Below, piece after piece: positions 31,913 to 41,057 of a DNA stretch of 49,531 nucleotides (within the stretch, counting starts at the first letter, position 1; every line of letters begins with the position of its first letter). A model generated the notes under the pieces. That model saw only the letters and a program-made list of their open reading frames with translations, had not been told where the DNA came from and ran no database searches. This stretch comes from Anaerolineae bacterium. Lineage in GTDB: Bacteria; Chloroflexota; Anaerolineae; Aggregatilineales; Phototrophicaceae. The translations under genes and the position numbers were made by a program. The stretch covers positions 1-49,531 of the forward strand of contig JAJDZQ010000056.1 of the NCBI GenBank assembly GCA_022824565.1. Direction: 5' to 3'.

Positions 31913-33376
31913 TCATTGGCTATGGAAATCGGGCGGTCGCAGCGCAGTGACGCAGTTGCCAAGCGGTTGCGCTGTCGGCTGGCTCAAAAAAGACCGCGCC
32001 AGCTGATCGGCGCAATCATTGTGGCCCAACGCGCCATGACCACTAGCCGGGAAGACAAAATGCCAACTGGCGCTCAGGGATTGCGCGGCCGCCTCGGCCC
32101 AGGCCGGCGGGGTAATTGGGTCGTACGCGCCGGAAAATAGCAAGGTCGGCATATCGCTGACAACCGGCAATGTAGCGCTGGCAGCGGCTGCGGGCACATC
32201 CCAAACCTGGCAATCGTCCAATAGCTGCATAGGCGCTTTTTTCAGGGCAGCGGCGATGCGAGCTGGCAGTAAAGCGCCCGCGGCGAGCACATCTTCAGCG
32301 CGTTCAAACGGGGCATCTTCGGCGCAGATTGTGCTGTAATACATGCCTTCGCTGTCCTGGTCAACATGCAAGAAGAAGTCAGGAAGTTGCCTGCCCAACA
32401 ATTCGCCCAGCCCAGGCGGTGTATAGTCATAATCTCCAGCAGCATGGGCGTTGATCAGCGCCGGCAGCCAAGGCAGCAGCTGCGCGTCGTACAACAAATC
32501 AAATACAAAGTTGACCCAGGTTTCACTGTCCATCCTAGTTGCTTCGCCCGTTTGCCAATGGGCGATATCGGCTGGCTCTTGAGTGAGCTTGTCGATGACC
32601 TGGTCGAAGCTGTCGCGCAAATCGGGATAGGCTTGGCGGCACTGGGCGCTCGCGGCGCAATCGGCAAACAGCTGCTCAAAAGCGCGAACCCCATTGGCGG
32701 CCTGGTCTGCAAGCATCCGGGCTTGGGGCGGAAAAACGCCATCCAGGATGATCGCGCGCAACCGCTGGGGATAATCGCGCGCCAAAGCCAGCGCCAGCCG
32801 CGTACCATACGAAAGGCCATAGATATTTGCGGTGGGCAAGCCGAGCGCAATGAGCAGATCGTGCACATCCTGCGCATTGGCAGCGGTGTTGTATGTTGCC
32901 AGGTCGACACCAGCCGCCACCAGGCGCGCCCGGCAGGCTACCAGCGGGTCTTCGCTCGTCGCGTCAGCATATTCTGGGCAGTTCAACGAAGGCCGAGACA
33001 AGCCCGTGCCCCGTTGGTCGATCAAAATGAGCTCGTGCTCGGTTCGCAGCGCCGAGCCCAGCAACTCTTCCAGAGACGCCGATGCCGCGCCGCCGGGACC
33101 ACCTTGCAAATATACGACCGGCGCATTGCCTTGGTCGTGCCGCGCCATCAGCCGCAGCACAAACAACTGTAACAAGGGACCATCCGCGCCAATCGACCGG
33201 TCTGCTGGCACATGCAAGAGCCCGCAGCTGACCGCGCCCAACTCGTCATGCGCCATCCAGAGCACGATTTCTGGGCAATCGCTCGCTTGGTAACGCGGGT
33301 TTGTGTCCATAGCGAAAGCTGGCGCAACAGCCAACAGGGCGAGCAGAATCCACAGTGGAAAAAGCTTGCGGGTTAT
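31913..33376 (-). CDS. Exported alpha/beta hydrolase (proline iminopeptidase / tripeptidyl aminopeptidase-like), AUA start
   Basis: A 487-residue secreted enzyme. The oxyanion segment VVYLQGGPGGAAS, the nucleophile Ser in IYGLSYGTRLA, the Asp in LFSGAYDPITPPAWAE and a His in SGHGALGH make a serine hydrolase triad of the S33 peptidase type. A complete signal peptide (Thr-Arg-Lys, hydrophobic core, APAFA) is read only if translation starts at ATA 33376-33374, which overlaps the map stop (ATAA) and sits 6 nt after GGGGAG. The first ATG or TTG start in the frame (TTG 33334) would cut the signal peptide in half. It is coupled to adk-map, an unusual place for a secreted enzyme. Confidence 0.8.
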   Translation of the reverse strand: MTRKLFPLWILLALLAVAPAFAMDTNPRYQASDCPEIVLWMAHDELGAVSCGLLHVPADRSIGADGPLLQLFVLRLMARHDQGNAPVVYLQGGPGGAASASLEELLGSALRTEHELILIDQRGTGLSRPSLNCPEYADATSEDPLVACRARLVAAGVDLATYNTAANAQDVHDLLIALGLPTANIYGLSYGTRLALALARDYPQRLRAIILDGVFPPQARMLADQAANGVRAFEQLFADCAASAQCRQAYPDLRDSFDQVIDKLTQEPADIAHWQTGEATRMDSETWVNFVFDLLYDAQLLPWLPALINAHAAGDYDYTPPGLGELLGRQLPDFFLHVDQDSEGMYYSTICAEDAPFERAEDVLAAGALLPARIAAALKKAPMQLLDDCQVWDVPAAAASATLPVVSDMPTLLFSGAYDPITPPAWAEAAAQSLSASWHFVFPASGHGALGHNDCADQLARSFLSQPTAQPLGNCVTALRPPDFHSQ

Positions 33377-34194
33377 GGCGCACTCCCCAAGGTCAGGATG
33401 CGCGGACCCGCCTCGGTGATGGCGATCGTGTGTTCAAAGTGGGCTGTCAACGAGCCGTCTTTGGTTACCACTGTCCAGCCATCGTCCAGCTCGATCAGTT
33501 CGGGTCGGCCAGCGATCAACATGGGTTCTATGGCATAGGTCATGCCGACCTGCAAGTCATGATCTTGCCATTGAAATTTGCTTTTGCGACTGTGCCACCA
33601 ATTGGGCACCTGGGGCGCTTCGTGCATGGCGCGTCCGACGCCGTGCCCTGTGTATTCCAGCGCGACACTGTAGCCCATGCGCCCGGCGGTTTTGGCCGTG
33701 GCTCTGGCGACATCGCTGATTCGCTTGCCCAATCTGGAAGCCTGAATGGCTGCCGCCAGCGCCGCCTCGGTGGCTTGTAGGAGTCGCCGCGCCGCCCGCG
33801 ACACCTGCCCGACCGCGTGTGTATAAGCCGCATCGCCGATGTAACCACGATAATTACAAGCCAGATCGATGCCGATGATATCGCCTTCGCGCAGGATGCG
33901 GGACACCGACGGGATGCCATGCACCAGCTCGTGGTTGATCGAGGCGGTGATGGTGGCGGGATACGGGGGACGTTCGCCCTGCACATAACCGAGGAAGCTG
34001 GGTTCTGCGCCATGGTCGCGCAGGACCGATTCGGCGATCGTATCGAGCATCTTGGTGCTGACACCCGGCGCGACCGCCTGCCGCACCGCTTCGTGCGCTA
34101 TGGCGACAATGCGCCCCGCCTCGCGCATGATCTCGATTTCTTCGGGCGTCTTGAGCACGGGCGCGGGTTGTTCTTCGGCGGCTTGCGCAAACAT
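33373..34194 (-). CDS. map: Methionine aminopeptidase, type I
   Basis: 273 residues. It removes the initiator methionine from new proteins. Metal ligands are visible: two Asp in GIDLACNYRGYIGDAAYTH, His in GHGVGRAMHEAP, Glu in YAIEPML and Glu in HFEHTIAIT. About 15 residues precede the usual start of the fold. Its ATG overlaps the adk stop by 1 bp. Confidence 0.95.
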   Translation of the reverse strand: MFAQAAEEQPAPVLKTPEEIEIMREAGRIVAIAHEAVRQAVAPGVSTKMLDTIAESVLRDHGAEPSFLGYVQGERPPYPATITASINHELVHGIPSVSRILREGDIIGIDLACNYRGYIGDAAYTHAVGQVSRAARRLLQATEAALAAAIQASRLGKRISDVARATAKTAGRMGYSVALEYTGHGVGRAMHEAPQVPNWWHSRKSKFQWQDHDLQVGMTYAIEPMLIAGRPELIELDDGWTVVTKDGSLTAHFEHTIAITEAGPRILTLGSAP

Positions 34195-34895
34195 CAGCCT
34201 TGTCCCAGCGCGCGCTCAATTTCTGCCCAGACTGCTTCGATGCTTTGGTCGGCGTTGACCTTGCGCAGCAGATCTTTGGCGGCGTAGTAATCGATCAGCG
34301 GCTGTGTCGTCTCCAAAAAGGTGTCGATGCGCTTGATGATGGCATCGGCGCTGGCATCATCGGGTCTGCGCTTGAGTGGCGCGTCGCTGCCAGCTCGTGT
34401 CGCTGCCAGGCGCGGCGGAAAGTGTCCGCTTTCATCCGCCAGCCAGTTAAATTCGACATCTTCAACTTTGTAATAACAATTGTAGCTGCTGCCATCTGCC
34501 GCTGTCACCCGCCCAAAGGCGCGTTTGAAGGCGACATACAGGTCTAGCTCCAGCAGCAATACCGCATCGACGCTCTTGCCATGCTGTGCCAGGTGCGCTT
34601 CCAGGAAGGCGGCTTGCACCTGGTTGCGCGGATAGCCATCCAGGATGACGCCATTGCGGGCATCGGGTTGCGCCAATCGGTCGGCGACAATGGCATTGGT
34701 GGTGTCGTCGTCAATAAGAATGCCCGCCGCCATGAGCTCTTGCACTTTGCGAGCCAGCGCATCGCTGCGTGTGCGCATCGCCCGGAACAAGTCGCCGGTC
34801 GATACTTGCGGAATGCCAAAGCGCGTTTCGATCCGTTTGGCTTGCAAGCCCTTGCCAGCGCCCTGGACGCCCATCAATATCACATACAAGCTCAT
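34194..34895 (-). CDS. adk: Adenylate kinase with an altered P-loop
   Basis: 233 residues. It interconverts AMP, ADP and ATP. ILMGVQGAGKGLQAKRI replaces the usual GxPGxGKGTQA: Gln11 stands for Pro and Leu17 for Thr. Other landmarks are normal: STGDLFRAM, ILDGYPRNQVQA, and the LID region ending LKRRPDDASADAIIKR, here without zinc cysteines. The position after secY and before map is standard, and no second adk was seen in the window. A terminator-like hairpin lies between secY and this gene. Confidence 0.88.
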   Translation of the reverse strand: MSLYVILMGVQGAGKGLQAKRIETRFGIPQVSTGDLFRAMRTRSDALARKVQELMAAGILIDDDTTNAIVADRLAQPDARNGVILDGYPRNQVQAAFLEAHLAQHGKSVDAVLLLELDLYVAFKRAFGRVTAADGSSYNCYYKVEDVEFNWLADESGHFPPRLAATRAGSDAPLKRRPDDASADAIIKRIDTFLETTQPLIDYYAAKDLLRKVNADQSIEAVWAEIERALGQG

Positions 34896-34934
34896 TGTGG
34901 CTCATCCCCCCATTCGCGTCTGCGAGCTGTGGAC

Positions 34935-34968
34935 AAAAATAGAGCCGAGCATTCGCAGCGCCCGGCTC
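34935..34968 (-). terminator. Intrinsic terminator or attenuator between secY and adk
   Basis: On the minus strand GAGCCG (34968-34963 region) pairs with CGGCTC (34947-34942) around a 15-nt loop, followed by TATTTTT (T-run at 34939-34935). It lies in the 98-nt gap after secY and would lower expression of adk, map and the hydrolase relative to the ribosomal genes. Confidence 0.7.
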
Positions 34969-34993
34969 CAGGATTGAAATGACCTATCCGCAA

Positions 34994-36340
34994 CTAGCGC
35001 ATAAAGCCTTCGTAGTTGCGCATGACCAACTGCGCTTCCAGCTGGCGCATGGTGTCGATGACCACGCCGACTACGATGATCAAGCCAGAGCCAGAAATCA
35101 CCAGCCCGGCATTGATAACCGCGCCGCCCGCCGATGCCTCCAGCGGAAAAATGATGCGGTTGATCAGGTCGACCACGCCTGGGATGATGGCGATGACGCC
35201 CAGGAAGAACGCGCCCACAAATGTGATGCGCCGCGTTGTCGATTTGATGAAGTCTTCGGTGCGCTTGCCGGGTCGGATACCCGGGATAAAGCCGCCATTG
35301 CGCTGCAAATTCTCCGCCAGGTTTTGATTGCCCACCATGACTTCTGCATAGAAGAAGGTGAATCCAACCGTCATCAGGAAGAAGGTGCCCCAATAGAGCA
35401 AGCCCTGCTGGTTGCCGAAGGTCGTCTGGATGGTGTTGCCGACCGCGCCCGGTGGAAACAGGCTGGCGATGATGGCGGGGAATGTGATGATGGATTGGGC
35501 GAAAATCAGCGGGATCATGCCCACCGGATTGACGCGCAGGGGGATGAAGCTGTCTTGCTGGGCGAATTGCCGATTGCCGCGCACGCGCCGCCCATATTGA
35601 ACCGGGACGCGACGCACGCCTTCTTGAATTACCACCACAGCCACGACGCTGAGCACCGTGATAACGATGAAGAGCACCAGGTTGTAGAGCGTTCGGTCGG
35701 GCTGCTGCGTCAAAAGCTGGATCAGGTTCTGCGGAGCCAGCGCCACAATGCCAGCGAAGATGATGATGGAAATGCCGTTGCCGATGCCCTGCTCGGTGAT
35801 CAGCTCGCCCAGCCAGATAGCGAACATCGTGCCCGCCGTCATGGTCGTCAGCACCGATACCGTCAGCAAAATGTTGCTGCCGATGCCAAAGCCAAAACCG
35901 GGAATAATCTCTGCGCCTGTGCCGGTCGCCAGATTAAAAATGCTAATCTGCCCCAGCGCCTGCAATACCGCCATGGGGATGGCCACATAATAGGTATAGC
36001 GCTGGATCTTCTCTTGGCCGCCGGGCTCGCGTTGGATTCGTTCCAGCGCCGGCACGATTGGCACCAGCAACTGGAAGATGATGGAAGCGGTGATATAGGG
36101 GTAGACGCCGTTGGCGATGACGCTGAAGTTGGCGACCGCCCCGCCCGAAAGCAGGTTCATCACCTGGATCAGGTTGCCGGCGCTGCTGCCGCTCTCAAAC
36201 ACTTGCCGCAGCACATTCCGGTCGACACCCACCACCGGCACATGCGCGGCGAATTGGTAGACGATCAGAATGAAGGTAGTAAACAGCAGCTTGTTACGCA
36301 CATCTGGCAAGCGCCAAGCGTTACGCAATGCTTGTATCAT
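34994..36340 (-). CDS. secY: Preprotein translocase subunit SecY
   Basis: 448 residues and about ten transmembrane helices, the channel of the Sec translocon. NVLRQVFE...GNLIQVMNLLSGGAVANFSVIANGVYPYITASIIFQLL (plug and helix 2 region), ERIQREPGGQEKIQRYTYY and GFIPGIRPGKRTEDFI (cytoplasmic loop near the SecA site) are diagnostic. It ends the spc-type block and is 36 nt after rplO. Confidence 0.97.
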   Translation of the reverse strand: MIQALRNAWRLPDVRNKLLFTTFILIVYQFAAHVPVVGVDRNVLRQVFESGSSAGNLIQVMNLLSGGAVANFSVIANGVYPYITASIIFQLLVPIVPALERIQREPGGQEKIQRYTYYVAIPMAVLQALGQISIFNLATGTGAEIIPGFGFGIGSNILLTVSVLTTMTAGTMFAIWLGELITEQGIGNGISIIIFAGIVALAPQNLIQLLTQQPDRTLYNLVLFIVITVLSVVAVVVIQEGVRRVPVQYGRRVRGNRQFAQQDSFIPLRVNPVGMIPLIFAQSIITFPAIIASLFPPGAVGNTIQTTFGNQQGLLYWGTFFLMTVGFTFFYAEVMVGNQNLAENLQRNGGFIPGIRPGKRTEDFIKSTTRRITFVGAFFLGVIAIIPGVVDLINRIIFPLEASAGGAVINAGLVISGSGLIIVVGVVIDTMRQLEAQLVMRNYEGFMR

Positions 36341-36376
36341 CAGACCTTGTCCTCATCACTCATAGGCCACGGCGGA

Positions 36377-36910
36377 CTATGCCTGGTCAGCCTCGCCATA
36401 CAGCCGCTGCAAATCGACCTTGCGCAGCCGTTTGACCGTTGCGCGCGCGCCAGTTACTTTCAAGGCGTGGGCTTGGGCAGAGCCGCCAGCTGCTTCAATC
36501 TTGGTCGCAGCGCTCTTGGTGAACTTGTTGGCGTGCACTTCCAGCTTCTTGGCCAGATCGCCACGCCCCAGCACCTTGATGGGCTTTTCGGCATCGCGCA
36601 CCAGGCCAGCCGCTACCAGCGCTGCGGCATTGACCACAGCGCTATCGTCAAAGCGCGCCTCGAGCATATCGACATTCACTTCTTGGTAGACAATGGCGAA
36701 GATATTGGTGAAGCCGCGTTTGAACGGCAGACGCCGCACCAAAGGCAACTGACCACCTTCAAAGTAGGGACCTTTGCCGCCGCCACTGCGCGCGCCTTGT
36801 CCCTTGTGGCCTCGGCCGGCTGTCTTGCCTTGACCGGCGGCGATGCCACGTCCGACGCGTCTGCGCCTGCGTTTGCTGCCTTTGTCCGGCTTCAGATCAT
36901 GCAATTTCAT
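36377..36910 (-). CDS. rplO: Large ribosomal subunit protein L15
   Basis: 177 residues, with the basic start [22 protein letters not shown] and the Gly-rich [32 protein letters not shown] typical of L15. The C-terminal part is somewhat longer than in common forms (about 145-150). It overlaps rpmD by 4 bp. Confidence 0.95.
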   Translation of the reverse strand: MKLHDLKPDKGSKRRRRRVGRGIAAGQGKTAGRGHKGQGARSGGGKGPYFEGGQLPLVRRLPFKRGFTNIFAIVYQEVNVDMLEARFDDSAVVNAAALVAAGLVRDAEKPIKVLGRGDLAKKLEVHANKFTKSAATKIEAAGGSAQAHALKVTGARATVKRLRKVDLQRLYGEADQA

Positions 36911-37107
36911 GTCTCTACCTCTTCTACCGCCACCAAATGGCTGACCTTGGCGATCATGCCACGAATTTGGGGCGCATCGCCGATGAGCACAGATTGGCGC
37001 ATCCGCCGCAAGCCCAACGATTGGACTGTCGCTTTCTGGCGACTGTTATAGCCGATCGGGCTTTTGACCAAGGTTACTTTCAGCAGCTTGCCAGCGCGCT
37101 CAGGCAT
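36907..37107 (-). CDS. rpmD: Large ribosomal subunit protein L30
   Basis: 66 residues. [52 protein letters not shown] covers the family. The ATG at 37107 lies 8 bp inside rpsE, with GAAGGA in the last codons of rpsE as its ribosome-binding site, so translation is coupled. A longer in-frame extension to 37167 overlaps rpsE and is rejected. Confidence 0.93.
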   Translation of the reverse strand: MPERAGKLLKVTLVKSPIGYNSRQKATVQSLGLRRMRQSVLIGDAPQIRGMIAKVSHLVAVEEVET

Positions 37108-37663
37108 TGTCGGCTCCTTCGCGGCGGCGCTCCCAAAATGGCGCGACTTCGTAAGGACGTTTGCCACGCATTTCGGCGATTCGCGCGGCGCTGCGCAGTT
37201 GTTTAAGCGCGTCCAGGGTCGCCATGGTCACATTCAGCAAGTTGGCGCTGCCCTGGCTCTTCGTCAAAATGTTGCGCACGCCCACCACCTCGAGCACAGC
37301 GCGAACGCCACCACCGGCGATGACACCGCTGCCTGGCGCGGCCGGCTTCAACAGCACACGCGCCCCGCCATGACGGCCGGTCACGGTGTAGGGGATGGTC
37401 GTGCCAGACAGGGCGACTGTTTCGATATTGCGACGCGCCCGCTCTGATGCTTTGCGGATGCTATCGGGGACAGCGCGCGCCTTGCCAATGCCGATGCCGA
37501 CTCGACCTTTGCTGTCGCCGACAACGACCACGGTACGAAAGGCGAAGCGGCGTCCGCCCTTGATTACTTTTGCCACGCGGCGGATATCCACCACGCGCTC
37601 GTCAAATTCGTCGCGTTCTTCATCGCGTCCACGACGCGAATCTCGCCTTCTGCGATCTGCCAT
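37100..37663 (-). CDS. rpsE: Small ribosomal subunit protein S5
   Basis: 187 residues. [44 protein letters not shown] and [28 protein letters not shown] segments are conserved. The Asp/Glu/Arg-rich N-terminus ([20 protein letters not shown]) precedes the double-stranded-RNA-binding fold. It follows rplR by 14 nt. Confidence 0.96.
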   Translation of the reverse strand: MADRRRRDSRRGRDEERDEFDERVVDIRRVAKVIKGGRRFAFRTVVVVGDSKGRVGIGIGKARAVPDSIRKASERARRNIETVALSGTTIPYTVTGRHGGARVLLKPAAPGSGVIAGGGVRAVLEVVGVRNILTKSQGSANLLNVTMATLDALKQLRSAARIAEMRGKRPYEVAPFWERRREGADNA

Positions 37664-37677
37664 ATGCCAACTCCCGC

Positions 37678-38052
37678 CTAAACTTGCAATCCGGCTTCGC
37701 GGGCAGCTTGCGCAACTGCCGCCACCCGTCCGGTGTAGGTAAATCCGCCGCGGTCGAACACAACCACCTGGATGCCAGCCGCCTGAGCCCGCTCGGCAAC
37801 TTTCTGCCCGACCAATTTCGCCGCTTCCAGCTTGCTGCTGTCGCCCAGCTGCGGCGCCAGTTCCCGGTCGATGGTCGAACAGGCGACCAGGGTGCGCCCC
37901 GCGACATCGTCTATAATTTGCACGAAGGTGTTGCGGTTGCTGCGATAGACATTCATGCGCGGGCGGGCAGCGGTGCCAGAGATACGTCTGCGCACGCGCC
38001 GATGTCGCCTCTTCCGCGCCAATACTTTTCTGCGACCAATGATATCTGCCAT
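37678..38052 (-). CDS. rplR: Large ribosomal subunit protein L18
   Basis: 124 residues. It binds 5S rRNA with L5. [43 protein letters not shown] and [28 protein letters not shown] are diagnostic. It lies 27 nt after rplF. Confidence 0.95.
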   Translation of the reverse strand: MADIIGRRKVLARKRRHRRVRRRISGTAARPRMNVYRSNRNTFVQIIDDVAGRTLVACSTIDRELAPQLGDSSKLEAAKLVGQKVAERAQAAGIQVVVFDRGGFTYTGRVAAVAQAAREAGLQV

Positions 38053-38079
38053 CGTTCCATTTCCTCGTTTCGCGCTCGG

Positions 38080-38628
38080 CTAGCGTTTGCCGGCTTTGCC
38101 AGCTTTGCGCCGCACATATTCGCCCAGGTAGCGCACGCCTTTGCCCTTGTAGGGTTCGGGCGGTCGCCAGCCGCGGATATCGGCCGCCACTTGGCCAACC
38201 ACCTGCTTGTCGATGCCGTCGACATGGATGATGGTGCCGCGTGAATCTTTCGGCACATCAAATGTGATATTGGCGGGTGGCTCCACGATCACCTCGTGTG
38301 AATGCCCCAGCCGCAACTGCAAATTGCTGCCTTGCAGGGTCGCCTGATAGCCGACGCCTTGGATCTGCAGTGTCTTGCGATAGCCGTTGGCAACGCCCTC
38401 GACCATGTTGGCCAGCAGGGCGCGCGTCAAGCCGTGCAGCGCCTTGTGATGCCGCTGGTCGGATGGACGATCGACAACGATGCTGCCATTCTCTTGGCGG
38501 ATCGCCATATCGGGGTTGAAGTCGCGGCTCAGCTGGCCTTTCGGACCGCTGATCGTGACGCTGTTGCGCTCGATGCTAATGGTGACTTTGTCTGGCAGCA
38601 CGACCGGCTGCTTGCCTACGCGTGACAT
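38080..38628 (-). CDS. rplF: Large ribosomal subunit protein L6
   Basis: 182 residues. MSRVGKQPVVLPDKVTISIERNSVTISGPKGQLSR at the start and GWRPPEPYKGKGVRYLGEYVRRKAGKAGKR at the end are the conserved ends of the two L6 repeats. It is placed 17 nt after rpsH, as usual. Confidence 0.96.
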   Translation of the reverse strand: MSRVGKQPVVLPDKVTISIERNSVTISGPKGQLSRDFNPDMAIRQENGSIVVDRPSDQRHHKALHGLTRALLANMVEGVANGYRKTLQIQGVGYQATLQGSNLQLRLGHSHEVIVEPPANITFDVPKDSRGTIIHVDGIDKQVVGQVAADIRGWRPPEPYKGKGVRYLGEYVRRKAGKAGKR

Positions 38629-38645
38629 TGCGCTTCCCTTTCCGC

Positions 38646-39059
38646 CTACCAGATATAGCAGAGCACTTCGCCGCCGACGCCATCTCGTCGCGCCTGCTGC
38701 GCTGTCATCACTCCCTTAGGCGTGGTGACGATGGCGATGCCCGTGCCGCTGAGCACGATGGGCAGCTCGCGCCGCTTGCGATAAACGCGCCGGCCTGGCT
38801 TGCTGATGCGCCGCAGTTGGGTGATGACCGGCTGCCGATCGCGCCGACTGCCGATGTATTTGAGTTGCACATTGATCAAGGGCACGGGACTCTCGTCGCC
38901 GATGCTGAAATCATGGATATAGCCCTCTTCCCTGAGGATGCGGGCGATCTCCACCTTGATGTTGGATTTGGGCACGATAACTTCGGGCTTGCCGCGAACC
39001 AAGGCATTGCGAATGCGCGTCAGCATATCGGCAATTGGATCGTTGGTAACATTAGACAC
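38646..39059 (-). CDS. rpsH: Small ribosomal subunit protein S8
   Basis: 137 residues. DPIADMLTRIRNALVRGKPEVIVPKSNIKVEIARILREEGYI and the C-terminal GTGIAIVTTPKGVMTAQQARRDGVGGEVLCYIW are diagnostic. In many bacteria S8 represses the spc genes by binding their mRNA; whether this occurs here is unknown. Confidence 0.96.
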   Translation of the reverse strand: MSNVTNDPIADMLTRIRNALVRGKPEVIVPKSNIKVEIARILREEGYIHDFSIGDESPVPLINVQLKYIGSRRDRQPVITQLRRISKPGRRVYRKRRELPIVLSGTGIAIVTTPKGVMTAQQARRDGVGGEVLCYIW

Positions 39060-39072
39060 GATAACCGCCTCC

Positions 39073-39255
39073 CTACCAGCTCGCTTTTACAACGCCGGGA
39101 ATCTCGCCTTCCAGCGCCATTTCGCGGAAGCAGATGCGACACAAGCCAAAGCGCCGGATATACGCGCGCGGGCGTCCGCACACCTTGCAGCGGTTGCGCA
39201 CGCGCACCGGATACTTACGCCGCTCTTCCCGATATTGCATACATTTCTTCGCCAT
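39073..39255 (-). CDS. rpsN: Small ribosomal subunit protein S14, zinc type (type Z)
   Basis: 60 residues. [39 protein letters not shown] contains Cys-x2-Cys...Cys-x2-Cys, the zinc site of the short type Z S14. It lies between rplE and rpsH, with 10 and 13 nt spacing. Confidence 0.96.
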   Translation of the reverse strand: MAKKCMQYREERRKYPVRVRNRCKVCGRPRAYIRRFGLCRICFREMALEGEIPGVVKASW

Positions 39256-39265
39256 AGGTTCCCCT

Positions 39266-39808
39266 TTAATTCCCCTGGAAAGGCATGCCGAGCAAGGCCA
39301 GCAAGCGCCGCCCTTCCTCGTCAGTCCTGGCGGTGGTCACGATAGAGATTTCCATCCCGCGCACCTTGTCGATCTTGTCAAAATCAATTTCCGGGAAGAC
39401 CAATTGCTCGCGCAAGCCGACCGTGAAGTTGCCGCGGCCATCCAGTTTTGCGGGCACACCCCGAAAGTCGCGAATGCGTGGCAACGCGATATTGACCAGC
39501 CGGTCATACAGCGCCCACATGCGTTCGCGGCGCAGGGTAACCTTGGTGCCAATCGCCCTGCCTTCGCGCAGTTTGTAGGTGGCGATGCTCTTCTTGGCGC
39601 GCGTCACCACCGGCTGCTGACCCGTGATGGTCATGAGGTCTTGCACTGCGCCATCCAACGAGCGCGGCTCGTCAATGGCTTCGCCAACGCCGATATTCAA
39701 CGTGATCTTGCTGATTGTCGGCACCTGCATGCGGTTGGTGTAGCCGAACTCTTGCGTCAAGGTCGGCACGACTTCTTCAATATAGCGGGTGTACATGCGG
39801 TTTTCCAT
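39266..39808 (-). CDS. rplE: Large ribosomal subunit protein L5
   Basis: 180 residues. [50 protein letters not shown] and [40 protein letters not shown] are diagnostic. It binds 5S rRNA. The ATG at 39808 or the internal ATG four codons later could be the start. Confidence 0.96.
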   Translation of the reverse strand: MENRMYTRYIEEVVPTLTQEFGYTNRMQVPTISKITLNIGVGEAIDEPRSLDGAVQDLMTITGQQPVVTRAKKSIATYKLREGRAIGTKVTLRRERMWALYDRLVNIALPRIRDFRGVPAKLDGRGNFTVGLREQLVFPEIDFDKIDKVRGMEISIVTTARTDEEGRRLLALLGMPFQGN

Positions 39809-39825
39809 AATTCACCTCGCCCTGG

Positions 39826-40152
39826 CTATTCGATGTTTCTGCCGCTTTTTTTGCTGTAGCGCGTCTTCTTGCCATCTTCCGTCATGCGATAGCCGACGCG
39901 TGTGCGCTGGTCGGTGTGCGGGCAGACCAGCATCACATTCGACAAGTGCAGCGGCGACTCGAACTCCATTATCTGGGCGGGGATTTGCTGCCCACCCGGA
40001 CCAGGCCGCGCCTTGCGATGTCGCTTCAAAATGTTGATGCCATTGACGATGACGCGGTTTTGCTTTACCAATACCCGGACGACTTCGCCTCGCGAGCCCT
40101 TGTCTCTGCCCGCGATGACCTCGACCATGTCTCCTTGCTGCACTCGTTGCAT
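39826..40152 (-). CDS. rplX: Large ribosomal subunit protein L24
   Basis: 108 residues. The KOW motif [39 protein letters not shown] and [12 protein letters not shown]...RTRVGYR are conserved. It is an assembly initiator of the large subunit. The spacing to rplN is 14 nt. Confidence 0.95.
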   Translation of the reverse strand: MQRVQQGDMVEVIAGRDKGSRGEVVRVLVKQNRVIVNGINILKRHRKARPGPGGQQIPAQIMEFESPLHLSNVMLVCPHTDQRTRVGYRMTEDGKKTRYSKKSGRNIE

Positions 40153-40166
40153 GTGTCTGTCCTCTG

Positions 40167-40538
40167 CTACAAAGTCTCGGGCGCAAGCGAGACGATCTTC
40201 ATGAAGCCTTTGTCACGCAGCTCGCGTGCCACCGGGCCAAAGACTCGGGTCCCACGCGGATTCTCTAGGTCTTCCGCCAGCACCACAGCTGCGTTGTCAT
40301 CGAAGCGGATGGTCGATCCATCGGAGCGGCGATATTCCTTGTGGGTGCGCACGATCACTGCGCGCACCAGCTCGCCTTTCTTGATAGCGCCGCTGGTGGA
40401 TGCCGACTTGACCGTCGCAACCACGATATCGCCAACATGACCGTATTTGACTCGCGAGCCGCCGATGACGCGGATGACCAAGATTTCCTGCGCGCCGCTG
40501 TTGTCGGCGACTTTCATTCGCGATTCCGTCTGAATCAT
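40167..40538 (-). CDS. rplN: Large ribosomal subunit protein L14
   Basis: 123 residues. [44 protein letters not shown] and the end [26 protein letters not shown](TL) are diagnostic. It lies 41 nt after rpsQ. Confidence 0.96.
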   Translation of the reverse strand: MIQTESRMKVADNSGAQEILVIRVIGGSRVKYGHVGDIVVATVKSASTSGAIKKGELVRAVIVRTHKEYRRSDGSTIRFDDNAAVVLAEDLENPRGTRVFGPVARELRDKGFMKIVSLAPETL

Positions 40539-40579
40539 CTGTTTGCTCTCTCCGTTCTCGCAACGTGTCCGCGCCCGGC

Positions 40580-40840
40580 TCAGCTGCCCAGCTCGGGCGG
40601 GGCTTCCAGCACGGTTTCGACCACCCAGCGTTTGCGCTTGCTGATAGGACGGCTCTGCACGATGCGCACCAGCGCGCCGATGCCAGCGCCCGTTTCGTCA
40701 TGCGCCATCACCTTTTTTGTGGAGGTGACGACCTTGTGATACACCGGGTGCATCTTGCGGTTTTCAATGGCGACCACGACCGTTTTTTGCATCTTGTCGC
40801 TGACAACCGTGCCCACCAGGCGCTTGCGGTTATTCGGCAT
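40580..40840 (-). CDS. rpsQ: Small ribosomal subunit protein S17
   Basis: 86 residues. [45 protein letters not shown] and [18 protein letters not shown] are diagnostic. The ATG at 40840 follows GGAGGAAGC and lies 11 bp inside rpmC, so it is translationally coupled. Confidence 0.95.
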   Translation of the reverse strand: MPNNRKRLVGTVVSDKMQKTVVVAIENRKMHPVYHKVVTSTKKVMAHDETGAGIGALVRIVQSRPISKRKRWVVETVLEAPPELGS

Positions 40841-41057
40841 TGCTTCCTCCTTGCCCAACCAGCTCCGCCGCCAGCTCCCGCTCGCGCAGGGCAGTTTTCA
40901 GCCGGGCGATATCGCGCCGGGCTTTGCGGAAAAGTGTGGTGTCTTTCAACTCGCCCGATGCCTGCTGGATGCGATAGGTATACATCTCCACCTTCAGGTC
41001 CTCGATACGGTCCAGGATGGCGTCATTGGATAATTCGCGGATTTCGTCGATATACAT
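40830..41057 (-). CDS. rpmC: Large ribosomal subunit protein L29
   Basis: 75 residues. The two-helix protein has [57 protein letters not shown]. The ATG overlaps the rplP stop by 1 bp (TGATG). It sits near the tunnel exit on the ribosome. Confidence 0.94.
   Translation of the reverse strand: MYIDEIRELSNDAILDRIEDLKVEMYTYRIQQASGELKDTTLFRKARRDIARLKTALRERELAAELVGQGGSNAE

Noticed and set aside
34979-37051. A 690-codon plus-strand frame antisense to secY, rplO and rpmD
   Set aside because: Same cause. The secY and rplO proteins on the minus strand are unmistakable.
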